DNA of 64,000 bases from Streptomyces sp. MMG1121 (lineage in GTDB: Bacteria; Actinomycetota; Actinomycetes; Streptomycetales; Streptomycetaceae): assembly GCF_001280015.1 (NCBI RefSeq), contig NZ_LGDV01000201.1, positions 62,001-126,000 of the forward strand. Reading direction: 5' to 3'. How positions within the stretch are numbered: position 1 is the stretch's first letter; the number at the start of each line of letters is the position of its first letter. The position numbers and the translations under genes were made by a program. The notes beneath the pieces are model-generated. The model worked only from the letters and a program-made list of their open reading frames with translations. It searched no databases and was not told the origin of the DNA. This document shows positions 8,767-16,534 of this stretch, piece by piece.

Positions 8767-9296
8767 GCGGGCGGCCGGCGCGGGCCGCGGCCGGGCGCAC
8801 CGTCCTGCTCGCCGGGTGGCTCTTCGCCGATCTGCTTCTGCTGCTGCTCGTGGTCGCGCTGGGCTCCCTGCCGCGCGAGCAGCGCGCGAGCGCGACCCCG
8901 TCGCCGAGCGGCTCGTCCCCCTCGCCGAGCGCCCAGCCTGCGGAGCGCGGGCTGGTGCTCAAACCGTGCAGCTTCACGGTGAAGACGGGCAGCGCCGGGT
9001 CCGTGCGGCAGCAGTTCGGCGCGCAGCTGCGCGGGGCCGGGGTGGCGGACCGCACGGCGGGTTTCGTGCTGTCCTTCGGTACGGCGCCGGATCCGGGGCC
9101 GGGCCAGGACGCGGCCAACAAGGTCAACTCGCAGATCACCGACGGTTTCTCCCGTTTCAGGCACGCGCCCAAGCGCGGTTACTGGAAGGGCGGCCCGTCC
9201 GGCAAGGTCAGGATCGACGTGTTCTTCCTCGCCGCGCCCGACGGCGACACGTCGTTCCCGAAGCGCTGCCACTCCTCGGACGACGCGGGCGGCTGA
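8763..9296 (+). CDS. Single-TM protein with exported domain, end of GTPase operon
   Basis: A 177-residue protein from GTG 8763, overlapping the previous stop (GTGA). A single hydrophobic helix at residues ~13-36 (LAGWLFADLLLLLLVVALG) is followed by a Ser/Pro linker and a ~115-residue compact domain likely outside the membrane. That domain has two Cys (CSFTVKTG and KRCHSS), possibly a disulfide. The helix carries an acidic residue (FAD), as in the MotB/ZorB family, whose Asp conducts ions. The OmpA-like peptidoglycan motif is not evident. Role: presumed partner of the two-TM protein, perhaps a sensor or a membrane-active effector. This is inference. Confidence 0.55.
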   Translation: MSGRPARAAAGRTVLLAGWLFADLLLLLLVVALGSLPREQRASATPSPSGSSPSPSAQPAERGLVLKPCSFTVKTGSAGSVRQQFGAQLRGAGVADRTAGFVLSFGTAPDPGPGQDAANKVNSQITDGFSRFRHAPKRGYWKGGPSGKVRIDVFFLAAPDGDTSFPKRCHSSDDAGG

Positions 9297-9310
9297 CGGC
9301 CGCCCGCCGC

Positions 9311-10120
9311 TCAACGGGCCCGGCCCGCCGCGTGCCGGGCCAGCAGATCGCGCAGTTCCCTGGCGTTGCGCCGGCTCACGGCGAGGATCCGGTCGCCGAC
9401 GCGGACGGTCACGTTGCCGCCGTCCAGGCGGAGTTCCTCGATCCGGCCGAGGGCGACGAGCCGGCTGCGGTGGATCCGCACGAAGCCGCGCTCGCGCCAC
9501 TGTTCCTCCAGCGTGGACAGCGGGACGCGCACCAGGTGGCTGCCGTGCCGGGTGTGCAGCCGCGCGTAGTCGCCCTGTGCCTCGACGTAGGCGATGTCGG
9601 CGATGGCCACGAACCGGGTCACTCCGCCCAGCTCCACGGGGACGTGATCGGCGAGGCCGGGTGCCGGGCCGACGGGGGCGGTGGCGGTGGCCGGCCGCGG
9701 CCCCTGCCCGGCGCGGACCAGTTCGGCGACGCGGCGTACGGCCTCGGCGAAGCGTTCCTTGCGCAGGGGTTTGAGGAGGTAGTCGACGGCCTTGAGGTCG
9801 AAGGCGCGCACCGCGAAGTCGTCGTGGGCGGTGACGAAGACGATGAGCGGCGGAGCGGCGAACCCGCCCAGCAGGCGGGCGAGTTCGAGACCGTCGAGTC
9901 CGGGCATGTTGATGTCGAGGAAGACGACGTCGACCGCCCGGTGGGCGCCCGGTCCGTCCTCCATGGCCCGGCCGAGCCGGCGCAGCGCCTCGGTGGCCGT
10001 CGACGCGGGCAGCACACTGCCGACGCGCGGGTCCCGCCCCAGCAGGTACAGCAGCTCCTCGAGAGCGGGCTCCTCGTCGTCCACCGCAAGCACCCGCAAG
10101 GGGGTGTCGGCTGCGCTCAT
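9311..10120 (-). CDS. LytTR-family response regulator
   Basis: A 269-residue two-domain regulator. The receiver domain (residues ~9-130) has the acidic pair VDDEEPA, the phosphoacceptor in VFLDINMPGLDG, VTAH and the Lys in YLLKPL. Residues ~170-265 form a LytTR DNA-binding domain (IAYVEAQGDYARLHTR, FVRIHRSRLV). The start is ATG 10120, with GGGGGAG 1-7 bp upstream; a longer upstream reading lacks coding character. LytTR regulators usually pair with a LytS/AgrC-like histidine kinase, but none is adjacent, so this is an orphan here. It ends 14 bp from the stop of the GTPase operon (convergent). Confidence 0.88.
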   Translation of the reverse strand: MSAADTPLRVLAVDDEEPALEELLYLLGRDPRVGSVLPASTATEALRRLGRAMEDGPGAHRAVDVVFLDINMPGLDGLELARLLGGFAAPPLIVFVTAHDDFAVRAFDLKAVDYLLKPLRKERFAEAVRRVAELVRAGQGPRPATATAPVGPAPGLADHVPVELGGVTRFVAIADIAYVEAQGDYARLHTRHGSHLVRVPLSTLEEQWRERGFVRIHRSRLVALGRIEELRLDGGNVTVRVGDRILAVSRRNARELRDLLARHAAGRAR

Positions 10121-10208
10121 CTCCCCCGGCCTCTCTCTCCGTTCACCTACGTATCGTGGTCCCCTCGGCCGCCGCAGTCGAGATCGCGGTCGCACCGCGT
10201 GTGGCAGG

Positions 10209-12575
10209 TCAGTCCGGCAGGACCAGGCGGGCCGTCTCGCCCGGCTCCACCGGGATCACCCGGTCGTTAAGGCGGATGCCGATGGGTGAGCGGTCCGAGG
10301 AGGGTACGGCGATCTCCAGCAGGCCGCTGCGCAGGCGCAGGTGGACGCCCCAGTGGCCGTGGTAGCGCACGAAGAAGCCGTAGGAGGAGAGTTCGGGGAG
10401 CGGGACCGGGTCGAGGCTGAGGACGCCGCCGCGGGTCTCCAGGCCGGTCAGTCCGCGCTGGACGAGGTCGAGGGTGCCGGCCATCGCGCCGAGGTGGATG
10501 CCCTCGCCGGTGGTGCCGCCCTGGAGGTCGGCGATGTCTCCGCGCAGTGCCTCCTGCACGAAGGCCCAGGCGTCGGTGCGGCGGGCGCGGGCCAGGACCC
10601 AGCCGTGGACCAGTCCGCTCAGCGTGGAGCCGTGGCTGGTGCGGTGCAGGTAGTGGTCGACGGTGGCGGTCCAGGTGCGGTCGTCGAGGTGGTAGCCCAA
10701 CCGTCGGAACAGGGAACGGAGTTCGGAGGCCGAGAAGAGGTAGCCGAGCATGAGTACGTCGGCCTGTTTGGACGCCTTGTACCGGTTGACGGTGTCGCCC
10801 TCCGCCTCCAGGATCCGGTCCAGGCGCCGGATGTCGTCGTACCGCTTGCGATAGCCGTCCCAGTCCAGCTCGGCGAGGTCGCCGTAGCCCTCGAACTGGC
10901 TGATCACCCCGTCGTGGAAGGGGATGCGGAGGGTGTGGGAGACCTCCTCCCAGCGGGTGGGCTCGTCCCGCTCCAGGCCGATGCCGTCGGTGAGTTCGCG
11001 GCGGCGCGGTTCGGGCAGGGCGTTCAGCAGCTCCAGGGCGCGGGCGAGCACCCAGGTGGCGGTGACGTTGGTGTACGCGTTGTCGTCGAGGCCGGGTGCG
11101 GCCGCGCCGGGGTAGGCGTCGTGGTACTCGTCGGGGCCGACCACGCCGCGGATGCGGTGCCGGCCGAGGCGGGGGTCGTAGGTGGCCGAGTCCGCCCAGA
11201 AGCGGGCGATGTGCAGAAGCATCTCGGCGCCCTCGCCGTACAGGAAGTCGGTGTCGCCGGTGGCTTCGTAGTAGTGCCAGACGTTGTAGGCCACCGCCGA
11301 GCCGACGTGGTGCTGGAGCCGGGAGTGGTCCGGCAGCCAGCGGCCGGAGCGGGGGTTGAGGTGGAGCTGCTGGGTCTCCTCGCGGCCGTCGCTGCCGCTC
11401 TGCCAGGGGTAGAGCGCGCCGCGCCGGCCGAGTTCGTGCGCCGCGTGCCGGGCGGCGTCCAGGCGGCGGTGCCGGTAGCGGAGCAGGGCGCGGGAGACCT
11501 CGGGGAGATGGAGGTTGAGGTAGGGCAGGACGAAGAGTTCGTCCCAGAAGACATGGCCGCGGTAGGCCTCGCCGTGCAGTCCGCGCGCGGGGACGCCGGC
11601 GTCGAGGTCGGCGGTGTGCGGGGAGAGGGTCTGGAGCAGGTGGAACAGGTGCAGGCGCAGGATGCTGCCGGCCTCGCCGGGGACCTCCGGCGCGGTGCGC
11701 CGCCACAGCTGCTCCCAGGCCGCGGCGTGTGTCTCGGACAGCTCGTCGAAGCCGGGGGCGGCGGCGACGCGCTCTACGGCCGCGTGCAGGGGGTCGCCGA
11801 TGGCGGGGTCGCGGGAGGTGTGCAGGGCGACGGTCTTGTCGACGGTGACGGTACGGCCGGGCGTGAGGCGCAGGCGCACGCGCTGTACGGCGCGGTGGGC
11901 CTCGTTCACGTGGGTGACCGGCGCCTCGGTGGTCAGCCGGTGGGCCAGTCCGAAGCGGATGTCGGAGGTGCGGGTACGGCAGCGCAGCCACACCGTGCCG
12001 GGTGCGGCGGTGCCGGTGTGGAAGCGCGTGAGGTGCCGGCCGGCCAGGTCCCGGTAGCGGGCGACGCCGGAGTTGGTGACGCTGCCGTCGAGCGCGGCCT
12101 CGGCCTCCAGGTCGAGGGGGCGGCCCTCGGCGGTGAACTCCGTGCGCAGGGCGGCGAGATGGGGGTCGGCCAGGTGGACGAGGCGCAGCTGGCGCACATG
12201 GAGGGTGCCGCCGGGGAGGTCGTAGCGGGTACGGCGTTCCAGCAGGCCGGGGTCGAGGTGGAGGATCTGGTGGTGCTCGGTGACGGGGGCGGTATCCGGG
12301 GTGAGCCAGTCACCGCCCGCGGGGCGGAACCGCAGCGGCAGCCAGTTGGGCAGGTTGACCATGTCCTCGTTCTCGACCCGCCGTCCGGCGACCTCGGAGG
12401 TGAGCCGGTCGTAGCAGCCGGCCGCGTAGGTGCCCGGGTAGTGCGTGTCGTCCGCGGTGCACTCCGGCAGCGCGCCGCGGGTGGCGAAGTATCCGTTGCC
12501 GAGGGTGCACAGGGACTCCCGCAGCCGCTCCTCCACCGGCCGGTAGCCGTCGTACTCCCAGGTCGGTCCGGTCAC
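10209..12575 (-). CDS. Glycoside hydrolase family 65 disaccharide phosphorylase
   Basis: A 788-residue GH65 enzyme of full family length (maltose, trehalose or kojibiose phosphorylase group). It has an N-terminal beta-sandwich (YDGYRPVEERLRESLCTLGNG), a catalytic (alpha/alpha)6 barrel and a C-terminal beta domain. The general acid is the Glu of VGPDEYHDAYPG. Phosphate-site motifs KQADVLM and TSHGSTLSGLVHGW are present, so it should be a phosphorylase and not a simple hydrolase. The exact sugar is not readable. The start GTG 12575 has GAGGGG 5 bp upstream and overlaps the stop of a tiny upstream frame (GTGA). No beta-phosphoglucomutase gene, the common GH65 partner, is adjacent. Confidence 0.85.
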   Translation of the reverse strand: MTGPTWEYDGYRPVEERLRESLCTLGNGYFATRGALPECTADDTHYPGTYAAGCYDRLTSEVAGRRVENEDMVNLPNWLPLRFRPAGGDWLTPDTAPVTEHHQILHLDPGLLERRTRYDLPGGTLHVRQLRLVHLADPHLAALRTEFTAEGRPLDLEAEAALDGSVTNSGVARYRDLAGRHLTRFHTGTAAPGTVWLRCRTRTSDIRFGLAHRLTTEAPVTHVNEAHRAVQRVRLRLTPGRTVTVDKTVALHTSRDPAIGDPLHAAVERVAAAPGFDELSETHAAAWEQLWRRTAPEVPGEAGSILRLHLFHLLQTLSPHTADLDAGVPARGLHGEAYRGHVFWDELFVLPYLNLHLPEVSRALLRYRHRRLDAARHAAHELGRRGALYPWQSGSDGREETQQLHLNPRSGRWLPDHSRLQHHVGSAVAYNVWHYYEATGDTDFLYGEGAEMLLHIARFWADSATYDPRLGRHRIRGVVGPDEYHDAYPGAAAPGLDDNAYTNVTATWVLARALELLNALPEPRRRELTDGIGLERDEPTRWEEVSHTLRIPFHDGVISQFEGYGDLAELDWDGYRKRYDDIRRLDRILEAEGDTVNRYKASKQADVLMLGYLFSASELRSLFRRLGYHLDDRTWTATVDHYLHRTSHGSTLSGLVHGWVLARARRTDAWAFVQEALRGDIADLQGGTTGEGIHLGAMAGTLDLVQRGLTGLETRGGVLSLDPVPLPELSSYGFFVRYHGHWGVHLRLRSGLLEIAVPSSDRSPIGIRLNDRVIPVEPGETARLVLPD

Positions 12576-12730
12576 CGCCACCCCTCGGGCAGCGGGCGGC
12601 CGAGGAGCCGGCCGCCCGGACCGTCGAACGTGTGAGCGAGTTCGGGTCGGGCCGTCGCGCCGCCCTCGTCGGACGTGCGCACGACGGCCCGCCCCCCGTC
12701 CCCTCGGGCCGTGCGGGTGTGCGGCTCCAT
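12572..12730 (-). CDS. Possible 52-residue protein coupled to GH65 gene
   Basis: An ATG at 12730 opens a 52-codon frame whose TGA overlaps the GTG start of the GH65 gene (GTGA). That would be normal for a translationally coupled pair. The product is Arg/Gly-rich and matches no family I know. It may instead be an untranslated leader; support is only position and overlap. Confidence 0.3.
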   Translation of the reverse strand: MEPHTRTARGDGGRAVVRTSDEGGATARPELAHTFDGPGGRLLGRPLPEGWR

Positions 12731-12793
12731 GGGGTGATTGTGCAGCGGCGGCGCCCGGTGGCGTCCCCGGATTAGGCCGGACGGGGGATGCCG

Positions 12794-14986
12794 TCAGGGA
12801 TAGCTGACCAGGTCCGCCACGTTCGACGACGCGTTCGAGGGCCCTCCCTTGGTGTTGATGACGTGACTGATGGTGCCGGTGCCGCCGAGGGAGACCGTCA
12901 CCATGTCGGTGAAGCGGACGTCCGGGCGGTCCGGCACCGCGAAGGCCCGGTCGGCCGTCACGCTGGGGTCGGCGTTGAAGTAGCAGTAGCTGCCGAGGCC
13001 GTACGCCTGATGGCTGGTGACGGAGTCGGCGACCTTGTAGGCCGCGTAGCCGCGGGTGGAGCCGTCCATCCAGGCGGACTGGTCCGGCGGGTCGTACGGC
13101 ATCTCGTTCTGGAAGAAGTAGGTGCGGCCGCCGTTGCCGTTCCAGACCACCTGGTCCTTCTGGAAGTGTTCGACGAACAGGCCGTACATCGTCACGTCGT
13201 TCCCGTTCACGACGAGTCCGGTGTCGGCGGTGTTGCTGGTCCAGCCGACGCCGCTGCCGTGGTCGGCGCGCCAGATCCACATGTGGTCGCCGATGACGTT
13301 GCCGCTGTTGACGACGAGGCTGGTGGCCGCCTTGCCGACGCCCGCGCCGCCGACGCGGAAGTAGACGTCGTGCAGGGAGGTCGGGTCGGCCGCGTGGGAG
13401 GCGGAGGAGCCGGCCGGCCCGACCTCGAGCAGGGTCTTCGAGCTGGTGGTGCCGGCGTCGAAGAGCAGGCCCGCGATGTCGACGCCGTCGACGTCGGCGA
13501 CGGACATCGCGGTGATGCCGTTGTCGGGGACGAAGGTGGCGAGCCCGAGGCCGAGGACGACCGTGTCGGGGCGGGTCACCTGCAGGGTCTGGTCGAGGTG
13601 GTAGACGCCGGGGGTGACGAGCAGGTTCTGGCCCGCGGCGAGGGCCGCGTTGATCTGCGCGGCGGTGGCGCCCGGCTTGACGACGTAGAACCGGCTCAGC
13701 GGCAGCGAGCTGCCGGCCGGGCTGCCGTTGCCCCAGCTGGTGGCCGTGGAGTTCGTGCGCACGGAAGGCACGAACACCTGGTAGTTCCCGGCGCCGTCGA
13801 CGTACAGGAACGGCTTCTCGCGGGTGACCGGGCTCTGCGCGACGGTCGTGTACGGCGGGTTCGGGAAGCTGGTGGCGGGCACGCCCTGGCTGCCGACGAA
13901 GACCATGTTCCAGTTGCTGCCCGTCCAGCTGCCGAGCTGCGAGTTACGGGTCAGCCACTGCTGCTGGGAGCCGGAGTTGACCTGTCCGTCGACCTTGCTG
14001 TCCGCGAGATAGCCGCCGCTGGACCAGCCGCCGTCGTCCAGGGCGAGGTTGCCGCGCAGATGCATCCGGCGGTACGGCGCCGCCTGCGAGACCGCCCAGC
14101 GGTCGCCGCCGTTCGCGGGATTGACGGACAGGTTCTCGGCGCCGCGCCAGAAGTTCTGGGTGGCGTTGCCCTGGAACCAGTCGGCCTCGGCGTGCACGGC
14201 GCCGTTGACCGAGACCGCGTCCGGGGTCAGGCCGAGGCCGAGCACCTGGGTGTAGAAGCCGACGTTGACGTCCGCGCTGTAGGCGCCGGGCTTGAACAGC
14301 ACGGCGTAGCGCTGGGCGCCGAACTGGTTGGTCTCCTGCTGCTTGAAGATCGCGTCCAGCTTGCCCTGGATGGTGGCGGACGACATCGACGGGTCGAAGA
14401 CGACGACGTTCGGGCCGAGGTCGGGATCGCCCGTCGACTGGGTCACGGGGACCACCTGGAAGCGCTGGGCGGCGGTGCCGTTGCAGGCGTACTGGACGAA
14501 CCCCGTGCTGTCGGCGAGCGAGGCGCCCGGATCGTCCAGGCACTTGCCGCTGTTGCGGTTGACGAAGTGGAAGGCGCCGCCGCCGTCGTCCACCGGCTGC
14601 CATTGCTGGTTGGCGCCGCCGCCGTAACTCCACAGCTGGATCGGCGCGTTGTCGGCGGTGGAGACGTCGGTGACGTCCAGGGCCTCGCTGGTGTCGTTGC
14701 GGTTGTCGAGGTGGACGTAGCCGTTGCCGGCGTCGGTGAGGCTCCACTGCTGGGCGGTGGTGCCGTTGCACGCGTACTGCTGCACGACGGTGCCGTTCGC
14801 GGTGGCCGCGCCCTTGGCGTCCAGGCACTTGCCGCTCGCGGCGTTGATGACGGTGGCGAAGCCGGTGGGCAGGGCACCGGTCTGCGCGCGGGCGGCGTGC
14901 GCGGGCGCGGCGGTGAGCAGCGCGGCGGCGGTCGCGGCGACCAGGGCGAGTGCCGTGGCTCCACGGCGGCGGGAGGGCGGATGCAC
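12794..14986 (-). CDS. Secreted ricin-repeat protein with GH55-like beta-helix
   Basis: A 730-residue secreted protein. The signal peptide is residues ~1-31 (RRR, hydrophobic Ala/Leu core, then APAHA-A). Residues ~40-180 are a ricin B-type lectin domain with CLDAKG, CLDDPG and repeated QQW/QRF motifs. The rest (~185-730) is rich in Gly/Asn/Val turns and fits a right-handed parallel beta-helix of the pectate-lyase-3/GH55 type (exo-beta-1,3-glucanase relatives). I cannot point to a certain catalytic Glu. The start GTG 14986 has GAGGAGA just upstream and lies only 24 bp after the chitinase, so both share the chitin-type promoter. Likely job: binding and attacking fungal wall polysaccharide. Confidence 0.7.
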   Translation of the reverse strand: MHPPSRRRGATALALVAATAAALLTAAPAHAARAQTGALPTGFATVINAASGKCLDAKGAATANGTVVQQYACNGTTAQQWSLTDAGNGYVHLDNRNDTSEALDVTDVSTADNAPIQLWSYGGGANQQWQPVDDGGGAFHFVNRNSGKCLDDPGASLADSTGFVQYACNGTAAQRFQVVPVTQSTGDPDLGPNVVVFDPSMSSATIQGKLDAIFKQQETNQFGAQRYAVLFKPGAYSADVNVGFYTQVLGLGLTPDAVSVNGAVHAEADWFQGNATQNFWRGAENLSVNPANGGDRWAVSQAAPYRRMHLRGNLALDDGGWSSGGYLADSKVDGQVNSGSQQQWLTRNSQLGSWTGSNWNMVFVGSQGVPATSFPNPPYTTVAQSPVTREKPFLYVDGAGNYQVFVPSVRTNSTATSWGNGSPAGSSLPLSRFYVVKPGATAAQINAALAAGQNLLVTPGVYHLDQTLQVTRPDTVVLGLGLATFVPDNGITAMSVADVDGVDIAGLLFDAGTTSSKTLLEVGPAGSSASHAADPTSLHDVYFRVGGAGVGKAATSLVVNSGNVIGDHMWIWRADHGSGVGWTSNTADTGLVVNGNDVTMYGLFVEHFQKDQVVWNGNGGRTYFFQNEMPYDPPDQSAWMDGSTRGYAAYKVADSVTSHQAYGLGSYCYFNADPSVTADRAFAVPDRPDVRFTDMVTVSLGGTGTISHVINTKGGPSNASSNVADLVSYP

Positions 14987-15010
14987 GGGAGTTCTCCTCG
15001 GGGGCCGGGG

Positions 15011-16369
15011 TCAGCCGGTGTAGCCGGCGAAGACGCGGGTGTAGTCCCAGTCGGACTGGCTCACGCCGGAGCAGCTGTCGGCGGGGCCGCCGGTGCACGG
15101 GCGGTCGCGGTTGGCGGACCAGAAGGTGAGCCGGGCGAGGTGGTGCGCCTGTGCGTAGGCGAGGATGGTGCGGAAGTCGTTCACCGTGACGGTCTCGCTG
15201 TTGTCGGTGATGCCGTTCATGGACGAGATGCCCATGTCCCGGTAGGCCTGGTCGTCGCTGTAGCCGTACGCGTTCTTCAGGGCGTTCTTCAGGCCCTCTG
15301 CGGCCTGGGTGGTGAGGTTGCCCATGTTCTGTCCGGCGCCGCCGAAGTCGAACGGCATGATGGCCCAGGCGTCCACGGTCAGCCCGGACGCGGCGGCCCG
15401 GTTGATCAGGCTGGTGTCGGGGCCGGACTGCCCGGTGCCGATGGTGACGTACACCTTCAGACCGGGGTTGTTCGCCTTCACGGTCTTCAGCGCGTCCACG
15501 GTCCGCTGCTGCACGGTCGCGTTGCTGTAGGCGTCGGCCTCGATGTCGATGTCGATCGCCTTCAGACCGTAGGCGTCGATCACCTTCTGGTAGGCGGCGG
15601 CGAGTTCACCCGCGCTGGAGCAGGAGCTCTCCAGCTTGTTGCCGCTGTAGCCGCCGAAGGACGGGATCACGTCACCGCCGTTCGCCCGCACCGTGTTGAC
15701 CGTCTGCTGGTCCACGCCGCCGGTCAGCGGGCGGCTGCCGTCCCACTGCGGGTCGCAGTAGCCGTTGCTGAGCACGAAGGCGAGGGTGAACCACTTCACG
15801 CCGGTGGCCTGGGTGATGGTGCTCGGGTTCGGCGGGCTGCCCCAGCCGTTGTACAGGTACGGTGCGACGGCCATCGGCGCGGACGGGGTGGTGCCGCCGT
15901 CCGCCGCGGGCGCGGTCCACTTCTGGTTCGCGGTGCCGCCGCAGCTCCAGATCTGAGCGCGGGTGCCGTTGGCGGAGTTGTTGTCGGTGACGTCCAGGCA
16001 CTTGTTCGCCTGCGGGTTGACGATGTCGTGGGCGGCGGTGACGGTCCACTTCTGGTTCGCGCCGCCGGTACAGGACCACAGCTGGACCTTGGCCCCGTCG
16101 GCGGTCGAGTTGCCCGTCACGTCCAGGCACTTGCCGAGGGCGCGGATCGTGCCGTCAGCACCGACGGTCCACTGCTGGGCGCCGGTGCCGTTGCAGTCGT
16201 AGAGCTGGACGGGCGTGCCGTCGGCGGAGTTCGCCCCGGCGACGTCGAGGCACTTGCCGGCGAGGCCGGTGATGGTGCCGGTGGCGGCCTGGGCGGGGGA
16301 GGCGGTGAGCAGTCCGGCGGAGAGCGCGAGTACGGCGACGGAGACTGCCGTGGGGAGAGTTCTGGCCAT
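15011..16369 (-). CDS. Secreted GH18 chitinase-like enzyme with ricin-type lectin domain
   Basis: A 452-residue secreted enzyme. The signal peptide spans residues ~1-28 (MARTLPTAVSVAVLALSAG, ending ASPAQA). Residues ~30-155 form a ricin-B lectin trefoil with three CLDV/QLW/QKW repeats. Residues ~165-452 are a GH18 (beta/alpha)8 barrel: SFGGYSG near barrel strand 3, then AIDIDIEAD in place of the textbook DGxDxDxE, with the terminal Glu as the acid/base, and a WAIMPFDFGG strand. This resembles the Streptomyces chitinase-like GH18 subgroup. ATG 16369 was chosen because the signal peptide begins there; the ribosome site (AAAGG) is weak. The product should degrade chitin or related N-acetylglucosamine polymers. 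Confidence 0.85.
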   Translation of the reverse strand: MARTLPTAVSVAVLALSAGLLTASPAQAATGTITGLAGKCLDVAGANSADGTPVQLYDCNGTGAQQWTVGADGTIRALGKCLDVTGNSTADGAKVQLWSCTGGANQKWTVTAAHDIVNPQANKCLDVTDNNSANGTRAQIWSCGGTANQKWTAPAADGGTTPSAPMAVAPYLYNGWGSPPNPSTITQATGVKWFTLAFVLSNGYCDPQWDGSRPLTGGVDQQTVNTVRANGGDVIPSFGGYSGNKLESSCSSAGELAAAYQKVIDAYGLKAIDIDIEADAYSNATVQQRTVDALKTVKANNPGLKVYVTIGTGQSGPDTSLINRAAASGLTVDAWAIMPFDFGGAGQNMGNLTTQAAEGLKNALKNAYGYSDDQAYRDMGISSMNGITDNSETVTVNDFRTILAYAQAHHLARLTFWSANRDRPCTGGPADSCSGVSQSDWDYTRVFAGYTG

Positions 16370-16467
16370 GGGCGGGGGCGGCCTTTCGCGTGGGGGTGCC
16401 GAGCGCGGCCCAACACCGGGGTGACGCTTGGGTGTCGAGCGCATCCGGAGTCTTTGTTTAAGGCGTG

Positions 16468-16496
16468 AAGTTAAAGGTCCGGACCATCGGCGTCAA
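16468..16496 (-). promoter_or_regulatory. Chitinase promoter with central palindrome
   Basis: On the minus strand a -35 TTGACG (16491-16496) and -10 TAACTT (16468-16473) are 17 bp apart. The spacer holds TGGTCCGGACCT (16475-16486), whose core is a perfect palindrome. As I recall, the chi63 promoter of Streptomyces has 12-bp repeats of nearly this sequence that give chitin induction and glucose repression, and the DasR consensus is a close relative (TGGTCTAGACCA). So binding by such a regulator is likely but inferred. Confidence 0.65.
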
Positions 16497-16534
16497 GGGG
16501 TGGGCGACGCCCACCCCGCGACCGCCCCCGTTTG

